From Bacteroidota bacterium (lineage in GTDB: Bacteria; Bacteroidota; Bacteroidia; JACCXN01), in assembly GCA_947462515.1 (NCBI GenBank), contig CANHPJ010000110.1, forward strand, positions 1 to 6,341: a stretch of 6,341 nucleotides of DNA. Reading direction: 5' to 3'. The notes beneath the pieces were generated by a model. It was not told the DNA's origin and searched no databases. It worked only from the letters and a program-made list of their open reading frames with translations. Position numbers and translations under genes: made by a program. Shown here piece by piece: positions 1 through 5,657 of this stretch (position 1 is the first letter of the stretch; each line of letters begins with the position of its first letter).

Positions 1-387
1 GAAGGACAGGTTTGGGAAGCCGCTATGTATGGAGCTGCCAAGAAAATGGATAATATTATAGCTACTATTGATGTAAATGGACGTCAAATTGATGGTGATA
101 CCGATCAGGTTCTTAACATGGGTAATTTAAGAGCCAAGTGGGAAGCATTTGGTTGGGAAGTGCTTGAGATGAAAAACGGAAATGACATCAACGATGTATT
201 GAGCACTTTAAAACTTGCAAAAACTCTCACAGGAAAAGGCAAACCTGTTATGGTATTGATGAAAACAGAAATGGGTTTTGGCGTTGATTTTATGATGGGT
301 ACACACAAATGGCATGGTGTGGCGCCAAATAATGAACAGCTATCGAACGCTTTAAGTCAACTGGAAGAAACTTTAGGAGATTACTAA
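1..387 (+). CDS. Transketolase, N-terminal subunit (3' part; 5' end outside window)
   Basis: This is the C-terminal 128 residues of the thiamine-diphosphate-binding half of transketolase, which moves two-carbon ketol units between sugar phosphates in the cytosolic pentose phosphate pathway. The frame is open from base 1 and begins EGQVWEAAM, the conserved stretch that follows the GDG metal motif, which must lie upstream of the window. Visible family marks are DVNGRQIDG, whose Asn (residue 26 of the visible part) is the expected Mg2+/diphosphate ligand, the KWEAFGWEV segment, and GTHKWHG near the end, whose histidines match the substrate-contacting region of the family. The Met at base 25 is internal and is not a start. 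The gene ends with two in-frame stops in a row (TAA TAG, 385-390). The matching C-terminal subunit starts 81 bases later, so both are probably transcribed together. The family assignment is secure; only the start is missing. Confidence 0.95.
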   Translation, partial: EGQVWEAAMYGAAKKMDNIIATIDVNGRQIDGDTDQVLNMGNLRAKWEAFGWEVLEMKNGNDINDVLSTLKLAKTLTGKGKPVMVLMKTEMGFGVDFMMGTHKWHGVAPNNEQLSNALSQLEETLGDY

Positions 388-468
388 TAGTTTTAATTCT
401 TTAAAACAATATCCATTTAAATCAAATAGACCTAATTAAAGCACAATCCAAAATATAAAAGAAATAAA

Positions 469-1425
469 ATGAAGAAATATACCTATACAACCACAAATGA
501 TACCAGATCTGGATTTGGAGATGGATTGCTTGAATTGGGAAGAAAAAATCCTGATGTGGTTGCACTTTGCGCTGATTTAACAGGATCACTAAAAATGAAT
601 GCCTTTGAAAAGGAGTTCCCTGATCGTTTTTTTCAAATCGGCATAGCTGAAGCTAATATGATGGGTATTGCTGCAGGTATGACCATTGGAGGCAAAATTC
701 CATTTACCGGAACTTTCGCTAATTTTTCTACAGGCAGAGTATATGATCAAATAAGACAATCTATAGCCTATTCAGGTAAAAATGTTAAAATATGTGCTTC
801 TCATGCCGGATTGACATTAGGTGAAGATGGGGCGACGCATCAAATATTGGAAGATTTAGGTTTAATGAAAATGTTACCCCATATGGCGGTAATAAATCCA
901 TGTGATTATAATCAAACAAAGGCTGCCACCATAGCCATTGCAGATTATGAAGGGCCTGTTTATTTGAGATTTGGAAGACCTAAGGTTCCTGTTTTTATGC
1001 CTACTGACATGCCATTTATTGTTGGCAAAGCAATTTTGCTTAACGAAGGTGCTGATGTGAGTATTTTTGCCACCGGGCATTTAGTTTGGGAGGCAATAAT
1101 TGCGGGTGAAATTTTAGCTGAAAAGGGAATCAGTGCCGAAATCATCAACATACATACCATAAAGCCATTAGACGATGAGGCAATTTTAAAATCAGTACTA
1201 AAAACAAAGTGTGTAGTTACTGCTGAAGAACATCAAATGAACGGTGGATTAGGAGACAGTATAGCACAGTTATTAGCCAGAAACAATCCAACGCCGATGG
1301 AAATGGTGGCCGTTAATGACAGTTTTGGGGAAAGCGGGACACCGGAAGAATTGATGAAAAAATATGGATTGGATTCCTCCAATATTGTTGAAGCGGCCTT
1401 AAAGGTAATTTCAAGAAAAGCATAA
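469..1425 (+). CDS. Transketolase, C-terminal subunit
   Basis: A complete 318-residue protein forming the second half of a split transketolase: the pyrimidine-binding domain (about residues 5-170) and the C-terminal domain (about 185-315). It pairs with the product of the preceding gene to make the active cytosolic enzyme. Glu61 in IGIAEANMMGIAAG is the expected glutamate that activates the cofactor aminopyrimidine. SHAGLTLGEDGATHQ (residues 111-125) carries the His112, Asp120 and His124 positions that contact substrate in transketolases. The length fits this subunit, whereas single-chain transketolases have about 620-680 residues. 1-deoxyxylulose-5-phosphate synthase shares the fold, but it is a single long chain, and the split layout with the N-half directly upstream favours transketolase. 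The ATG at 469 is preceded by an A-rich leader without a Shine-Dalgarno sequence. A strong terminator follows the stop. Confidence 0.95.
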   Translation: MKKYTYTTTNDTRSGFGDGLLELGRKNPDVVALCADLTGSLKMNAFEKEFPDRFFQIGIAEANMMGIAAGMTIGGKIPFTGTFANFSTGRVYDQIRQSIAYSGKNVKICASHAGLTLGEDGATHQILEDLGLMKMLPHMAVINPCDYNQTKAATIAIADYEGPVYLRFGRPKVPVFMPTDMPFIVGKAILLNEGADVSIFATGHLVWEAIIAGEILAEKGISAEIINIHTIKPLDDEAILKSVLKTKCVVTAEEHQMNGGLGDSIAQLLARNNPTPMEMVAVNDSFGESGTPEELMKKYGLDSSNIVEAALKVISRKA

Positions 1426-1430
1426 AAAAG

Positions 1431-1444
1431 AAACTTATAAGTTT
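1431..1444. repeat. Perfect 14-bp palindrome
   Basis: AAACTTATAAGTTT is its own reverse complement. It starts five bases after the transketolase stop codon and abuts the terminator hairpin downstream. It has no loop, so it is more likely to act as a DNA site (for example for a dimeric regulator) than as an RNA hairpin, but in such AT-rich sequence it may be chance. No second copy was noticed in the window. Confidence 0.5.
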
Positions 1445-1477
1445 TAAAAAGGTATCGATTGATTCGATACCTTTTTA
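1445..1477 (+). terminator. Intrinsic terminator after the transketolase genes
   Basis: Two perfect complementary arms, 1445-1458 and 1464-1477, give a 14-bp stem with a 5-base loop (TTGAT). The core pair is GGTATCGA/TCGATACC, flanked by an A-run on the left and a T-run (1472-1476) on the right. This is the classic hairpin plus U-tract, and the flanking A-run means it could also act on the opposite strand. It lies 19 bases after the stop codon at 1425. It would end the transketolase transcript just before the next gene, whose ATG is at 1489. Confidence 0.88.
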
Positions 1478-1488
1478 GTTTAATAAAC

Positions 1489-2145
1489 ATGATAAAAAAA
1501 ATCCTGCTCTGCTTATCTATATATTGCTGTAATGAGCATGCCTTCAGCCAAAATCTATATGAAAAAGGCAATCATTATCTTGATGTGAATATTGCTTTTG
1601 GCGGAAACAAGGTTTATACGCAGTTAAGCGATGAATTAAATAAAACCAATTCAATAAACATCAGCTTGCCCGCATTGACTTATGAATATGGCTTACTGAA
1701 TGAAATTGGTGTTGGAATGCAGGTTCAAGACAATCATTATTTTTCAAAAAAAATCCCTACCTACTTAAGCTCCACTACCTTTTTAATAAACAATAATTTA
1801 CATTATATAAAAAAGGAAAATTTTGATTTTATTGTTGGTATAGGTTATGGATTAGGAATTTATAAAGCAAAGGATAGAGAATTTAAATACATATCAAATG
1901 GATCAGGCTTTGCTTATAATATTTATATAGCATCAAGGTTCATTTTAAGCGAAAAGCTCACTATTAATGCCAAAATGTTATGGAATGACGAAAGCTATAA
2001 AATGACCCATTTAAATTTCAATACCATTGAATACCAATTAAATAAAAATTCAGATTATTATACTTATCTGAAAGGGATTCATCTATCATTTGGAATTACT
2101 TTCAATTTAAAAAAAGCATTGCTAAGAGGCAAAAAACAGAAATAG
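1489..2145 (+). CDS. Putative secreted outer-membrane beta-barrel protein, unknown function
   Basis: A 218-residue protein that I do not recognise as a named family. The N-terminus (MIKKILLCLSIY, then CCNEHAFSQ) looks like a signal peptide with likely cleavage around residue 20 (AFS|Q), so the product should be exported. The mature part is rich in Tyr, Asn, Gly and Phe, with alternating hydrophobic stretches such as LDVNIAFGG, FDFIVGIGYGLGIY and FAYNIYIASRFIL. It ends near IHLSFGITFNL, which resembles a last transmembrane strand, followed by a basic tail. This fits a small OmpX/OmpW-like barrel, but that is an inference from composition. I chose the ATG at 1489. The in-frame TTG at 1459 lies in the loop of the preceding terminator and would add ten residues before the signal peptide. 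The aminotransferase gene starts 19 bases after the stop, so the two may share a transcript. No obvious promoter was seen in the 11 bases between the terminator and the ATG. Confidence 0.72.
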   Translation: MIKKILLCLSIYCCNEHAFSQNLYEKGNHYLDVNIAFGGNKVYTQLSDELNKTNSINISLPALTYEYGLLNEIGVGMQVQDNHYFSKKIPTYLSSTTFLINNNLHYIKKENFDFIVGIGYGLGIYKAKDREFKYISNGSGFAYNIYIASRFILSEKLTINAKMLWNDESYKMTHLNFNTIEYQLNKNSDYYTYLKGIHLSFGITFNLKKALLRGKKQK

Positions 2146-2164
2146 TATTTTAGAAGTATTTAAT

Positions 2165-3361
2165 ATGATAACAAACCGTCAACTCTTCACTTCCTATTTG
2201 GCACAGACATCTGATTTCCCATTGAGTTTAGAAATCGAAAAAGCAGAAGGTGTATATATGTATGATGTTAGCGGTAAAAAATACCTGGATTTAATTTCCG
2301 GTATTTCGGTAAGCAATATCGGGCACCGACATCCAAAAGTATTACAAGCTATAAAAGAACAGCTTGATAAATACCTGCACCTGATGGTTTACGGAGAATA
2401 CATTCAGTCGCCTCAGGTAAAGCTGGCAGCACTTTTGGCGAGCAAGCTACCTCCTGCTCTATCATGCAGTTATTTTGTAAACTCAGGAAGCGAAGCCATA
2501 GAAGGAGCGTTAAAATTGGCTAAAAGATATACGGGTAAAACAGAAATTATAAGCTTTAAAAATGCCTATCATGGCAGTTCCCATGGTGCTTTAAGCGTTA
2601 TGGGCAACGAAATATTTAAGAATGCTTTTCGACCATTGTTGCCTGATGTAAGAATTTGCGAGTTTAACAAGGAACAAGAGCTCGAAAAAATCACCTCTAA
2701 AACAGCCTGCGTAATCATTGAACCTATTCAGGGTGAGGCCGGTGTAAGGATTCCTGATTATGGTTTTTTAATGAAGTTAAGGAGGAAGTGCGACCAAATG
2801 AAAACCCTATTAATTTTCGACGAAATTCAAACCGGTTTTGGAAGAACCGGTACATTATTTGCCTTTGAACAGTTTGGGGTAATCCCTGATATAATCACCA
2901 TCGCCAAAGGCATGGGCGGAGGAATGCCAATAGGAGCTTTTATCTCCTCAAAAGAGATTATGGATACCCTAAAAGATAATCCTGTGCTGGGTCATATAAC
3001 CACCTTCGGCGGGCACCCGGTTTCATGCGCTGCATCACAAGGATGTTTGGAGGCTATTTTAGAAGAAAAATTGATCGATACAATTTACGAAAAAGAACAA
3101 CTTTTTAAATCCTTACTCATACATCCGGCCATAATTGAAGTAAGAGGCAAAGGATTACTTTTAGCTGTGGAGTTCACAAATTATGAATTTAACAAAAAGG
3201 TAATAGACAGATGCATAGAAAAAGGAGTTATTACAGATTGGTTTCTTTTTTGTGATAATAGTATGCGAATTGCTCCACCATTAACAATTGAATTGGAGGA
3301 GATAAATTATGCCTGTTCCATAATTTTACAAAGCATCCATGAAATTCAAAATAATATTTGA
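2165..3361 (+). CDS. Class III PLP-dependent aminotransferase (acetylornithine/ornithine/GABA aminotransferase-like)
   Basis: A 398-residue cytosolic fold-type I PLP enzyme that transfers an amino group to a 2-oxo acid, commonly 2-oxoglutarate in this family. Visible marks in order are NSGSEA (106-111, phosphate binding), NAYHG (133-137, with Tyr135 expected to stack on the cofactor), IIEPIQGEAGV (184-194), IFDEIQTGFGRTG (217-229, Asp219 facing the pyridine nitrogen), AKGMGGG (247-253, Lys248 forming the Schiff base), HITTFGGHP (277-285) and RIAPPL (368-373). Glu191 and Arg368 match the Glu/Arg switch pair of ornithine and GABA aminotransferases, which suggests an omega-amino donor alternating with 2-oxoglutarate. 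The exact substrate cannot be read from the sequence. No arginine, lysine or biotin biosynthesis genes lie nearby to settle it, so I give no symbol. Length is normal and no key residue is missing. It lies 19 bases after the barrel-like gene. Confidence 0.9.
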   Translation: MITNRQLFTSYLAQTSDFPLSLEIEKAEGVYMYDVSGKKYLDLISGISVSNIGHRHPKVLQAIKEQLDKYLHLMVYGEYIQSPQVKLAALLASKLPPALSCSYFVNSGSEAIEGALKLAKRYTGKTEIISFKNAYHGSSHGALSVMGNEIFKNAFRPLLPDVRICEFNKEQELEKITSKTACVIIEPIQGEAGVRIPDYGFLMKLRRKCDQMKTLLIFDEIQTGFGRTGTLFAFEQFGVIPDIITIAKGMGGGMPIGAFISSKEIMDTLKDNPVLGHITTFGGHPVSCAASQGCLEAILEEKLIDTIYEKEQLFKSLLIHPAIIEVRGKGLLLAVEFTNYEFNKKVIDRCIEKGVITDWFLFCDNSMRIAPPLTIELEEINYACSIILQSIHEIQNNI

Positions 3362-3418
3362 AAAATTAGCTGAATACAATAAAATCATTTGCATACTTGC
3401 TTGGATTAAACCTATAAA

Positions 3419-4411
3419 ATGAAAAAGGTTACTTCAATAATAATTGTTTTAATTATTGCGGTAAGTCTTTTTCCCTCTCAACTATATTCCTGGGGATTTT
3501 TCGCCCACAAAAGAATCAATAGACTGGCCATATTCACCTTACCCCCCGGAATGATAGGTTTCTATAAAAAAAACATGGAATACATTTCGGAACATGCCGT
3601 GGATCCGGATAAAAGAAGATATGCAATTGATGGTGAGGCGGAAAGACATTTCATTGACATGGATCATTATGCCAAAAAACAAGAAGATCCATTTGAAAAT
3701 GTGCCTCAAAATTGGGTACAGGCAGTTGCCAAATTTTCTGAAGACACCTTAAAATCCCATGGCATTGTTCCTTGGCATATCGAATTGATGGTTAAACGAT
3801 TAACAAATGCTTTTAAGGAGGAAGACCTTGAAAAAATCTTGAAATATTCGGCGGAGCTGGGTCATTATATTGCCGATGCTCATGTTCCACTTCATACCAC
3901 AGAAAACTATAATGGACAGTTGACAGACCAAAGAGGAATTCATGGTTTTTGGGAATCCAGATTGCCCGAGTTATATGCATCGAATTATGATAATTTTGTA
4001 GGAAGGGCAAAATACATTGATAAGCCACTACAAGCAGCCTGGTCGATTGTTAAAATCAGTTTTCAAGCCAAGGATTCTGTTTTAGAATTTGAGGCCAAAT
4101 TAAACAAACGATTCCCGCCGGATAAAAAATATGCCATAGAGAATCGGGGCAATATAAGCACTAAAGTATATTCGCAAGCCTATTCATTGGAATACGATAG
4201 CTTACTAAATGGCATGGTTGAAAAGCGTTATAGGGAAGCAATAAATACCATTGGCAATTTTTGGTATACTGCCTGGGTAAATGCCGGACAGCCGGATTTA
4301 AATAACCTGAACAACGATAAAGTGATAATAGAAATGCAAAAAAAGGCATTGGAAGAAGAGAGACACTGGAATACTGTAAAAAGAATTATACTCAAAGGTC
4401 ATGAAGACTAA
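3419..4411 (+). CDS. Exported S1/P1 nuclease / zinc-dependent phospholipase C-fold protein
   Basis: A 330-residue protein with a signal peptide (hydrophobic residues about 6-19, likely cleaved after SQLYS at residue 24), so it should act in the periplasm or outside the cell. The mature protein would then begin with Trp25, as in S1/P1 nucleases and bacterial phospholipase C, where the N-terminal Trp itself binds zinc. The other expected ligands of the three-zinc site are all visible: His30 (WGFFAH), Asp62 (VDPD), His77 (RHFIDMD), His149 and Asp153 with His159 (GHYIADAHVPLH), and His175 with Glu179 (HGFWE). About 150 residues after the last ligand carry a further conserved-looking segment, FWYTAWVNAGQPDL (281-294). 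I recall close relatives in Bacteroidota annotated only as zinc-dependent phospholipase C family proteins. The substrate is unknown; nuclease, phospholipase or another phosphoesterase are all possible. It lies 57 bases after the aminotransferase and 32 before aroC. Confidence 0.87.
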   Translation: MKKVTSIIIVLIIAVSLFPSQLYSWGFFAHKRINRLAIFTLPPGMIGFYKKNMEYISEHAVDPDKRRYAIDGEAERHFIDMDHYAKKQEDPFENVPQNWVQAVAKFSEDTLKSHGIVPWHIELMVKRLTNAFKEEDLEKILKYSAELGHYIADAHVPLHTTENYNGQLTDQRGIHGFWESRLPELYASNYDNFVGRAKYIDKPLQAAWSIVKISFQAKDSVLEFEAKLNKRFPPDKKYAIENRGNISTKVYSQAYSLEYDSLLNGMVEKRYREAINTIGNFWYTAWVNAGQPDLNNLNNDKVIIEMQKKALEEERHWNTVKRIILKGHED

Positions 4412-4430
4412 CTTTTTCATTTGAAAAATT

Positions 4431-4438
4431 TATATTTG
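4431..4438 (+). promoter_or_regulatory. Bacteroidota-type -7 promoter element before aroC
   Basis: TATATTTG matches the Bacteroidota -7 consensus TAnnTTTG exactly and lies in the 32-base gap before aroC. No clear TTTG-type -33 element sits at the usual 19-21 base spacing. If used, transcription would start at about 4443-4446, on or next to the aroC start codon, giving a leaderless or nearly leaderless message. The evidence is motif only. Confidence 0.45.
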
Positions 4439-4443
4439 TAATT

Positions 4444-5532
4444 ATGGCAGGAAATACATTTGGTAATATATTCATATTAAGCACTTTTGGAGAATCTCAT
4501 GGGGCAGCTATTGGCGGCATCATAGATGGTTGTCCATCTGGCTTAATCATTGATTTTGAATTCATTCAAAACGAATTAAACAGAAGAAAACCCGGTCAGT
4601 CTAAAATTGTCACACAGAGAAAAGAAGGCGATGAAGTAGAGTTCTTATCTGGAATTTTTCAAGGTAAGACCACAGGAACTCCAATAGGCTTTGTAATACG
4701 AAACGAGAATCAAAAAACAACAGACTATAATCATTTGGTGGCAGCTTACAGGCCATCGCATGCTGATTATACCTATGATCAAAAATATGGGCACAGAGAC
4801 TATCGCGGTGGCGGACGATCCTCAGCAAGGGAGACTGCAACTAGGGTTGTTGCAGGAGCGATTGCAAAATTGATTTTAAAACACCATGGCATTTCTGTAT
4901 GGGCTTATGTATCGCAGGTGGGAGAAATAAAATTGAATAAACATTACTCGGAAGTAAATCCGAGTATCATTGAACAAAATCCGGTACGTTGCCCAGATGA
5001 GCAAACAGCTGAATTAATGATCGATGAAATTGAAAAAGTGAGAAAAGAAGGTGACAGCATTGGAGGGATTATTACGGGAATTGCTCAAGGTGTTCCTGCA
5101 GGGTTGGGAGAGCCGGTATTTGACAAGTTACATGCTGATTTAGGAAAAGCCATGTTGGGAATTAATGCCGTTAAGGGTTTTGAATATGGTTCGGGTTTTG
5201 ATGGGACTAAAATGAGGGGTTCAGTTCACAATGATATTTTTTTGAAGAATGATAATAAAGGAATATCCACGCTTACCAATAAATCTGGAGGAATACAAGG
5301 TGGTATTTCAAATGGAGAAGATATTTACTTTAATGTTGCTTTTAAGCCGGTGGCTACCATCATGCAAAATCAACAATCTGTTAATAGTGAAGGAAATAAA
5401 ATAGAACTCCTTGGAAAAGGAAGGCACGATGCTTGTGTTTTACCAAGGGCAGTGCCCATAGTAGAAGCCATGACAGCATTGGTATTGGTGGATCATTTAC
5501 TTCGTAATAAAACCACTAAATTGAATTTGTAG
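4444..5532 (+). CDS. aroC: Chorismate synthase
   Basis: A 362-residue enzyme that converts 5-enolpyruvylshikimate 3-phosphate to chorismate, the last step of the shikimate pathway, using reduced FMN; it is a cytosolic tetramer. All three family signatures are present: GESHGAAIGGIIDGCP (16-31, with His19), GHRDYRGGGRSSARET (116-131) and RHDACVLPRAVPIVEAM (327-343). His106 in RPSHAD is the second expected catalytic histidine, and Asp329 in RHD is the expected catalytic aspartate. RRKPGQS (47-53) and NKSGGIQGGISNG (279-291) are the usual substrate- and flavin-binding loops. Length is typical and the protein looks intact. No other aro gene is in the window. An exact TAnnTTTG element six bases before the ATG suggests its own promoter. 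There is no flavin reductase domain, so it should be the monofunctional bacterial type. Confidence 0.98.
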   Translation: MAGNTFGNIFILSTFGESHGAAIGGIIDGCPSGLIIDFEFIQNELNRRKPGQSKIVTQRKEGDEVEFLSGIFQGKTTGTPIGFVIRNENQKTTDYNHLVAAYRPSHADYTYDQKYGHRDYRGGGRSSARETATRVVAGAIAKLILKHHGISVWAYVSQVGEIKLNKHYSEVNPSIIEQNPVRCPDEQTAELMIDEIEKVRKEGDSIGGIITGIAQGVPAGLGEPVFDKLHADLGKAMLGINAVKGFEYGSGFDGTKMRGSVHNDIFLKNDNKGISTLTNKSGGIQGGISNGEDIYFNVAFKPVATIMQNQQSVNSEGNKIELLGKGRHDACVLPRAVPIVEAMTALVLVDHLLRNKTTKLNL

Positions 5533-5535
5533 ACC

Positions 5536-5566
5536 AAACTTTGAATTAATAAACATAACAAAGTTT
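5536..5566 (+). terminator. Weak inverted repeat after aroC, possible terminator
   Basis: AAACTTTG (5536-5543) and CAAAGTTT (5559-5566) are perfect reverse complements separated by 15 bases, starting three bases after the aroC stop. The stem is short, AT-rich and has a long loop, and no strong T-run follows, so it would be a poor intrinsic terminator. It could instead be a 3'-end stabilising hairpin, a binding site or chance. Confidence 0.35.
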
Positions 5567-5608
5567 ATAAATTTAAAAGATGGAAAATAAAACAATTACA
5601 TAAGAACA

Positions 5609-5616
5609 TAATTTTG
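5609..5616 (+). promoter_or_regulatory. Bacteroidota-type -7 promoter element before the NlpC/P60 gene
   Basis: TAATTTTG matches the consensus TAnnTTTG exactly and lies 41 bases before the ATG at 5658, in the longest intergenic gap of the window (125 bases, about 80% A+T). A start site near 5622 would give a leader of about 35 bases. No TTTG is seen at the -33 position, so the call rests on one motif in AT-rich DNA. Confidence 0.4.
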
Positions 5617-5657
5617 TTGTGTTTAATTTTTTAAAATCACAATTATAACTAGACAGC

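Noticed and set aside
469..1425. 1-deoxy-D-xylulose-5-phosphate synthase as the identity of this gene
   Set aside because: That enzyme is one chain of about 620 residues; here a matching transketolase N-subunit lies directly upstream and the motifs fit the split transketolase.
1489..1551. Lipoprotein signal in the barrel-like protein because of the two cysteines at residues 13-14
   Set aside because: SIYC does not fit a lipobox (a small residue is expected just before the Cys), and a better signal peptidase I site lies at AFS|Q.
1233..1571. 112-codon open frame on the minus strand across the transketolase end and the barrel-like gene start
   Set aside because: It overlaps a well-supported CDS and a terminator, and its translation resembles no family; it is a shadow frame.
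3389..3418. TTGCAT and TATAAA with 18-base spacing, resembling a sigma-70 promoter before the zinc-protein gene
   Set aside because: The -10 box would abut the ATG at 3419, placing the start site inside the gene, and Bacteroidota do not use this consensus.
4420..4423. TTTG as a -33 partner for the aroC -7 element
   Set aside because: It is only seven bases from TATATTTG, whereas about 19-21 are needed.
4610..4840. Minus-strand open frame inside aroC
   Set aside because: It lies wholly within a highly conserved gene and has no family features.
5580..5603. Seven-codon reading frame MENKTIT upstream of the NlpC/P60 gene
   Set aside because: It is too short to support, has no ribosome-binding signal and lies upstream of the likely transcription start.
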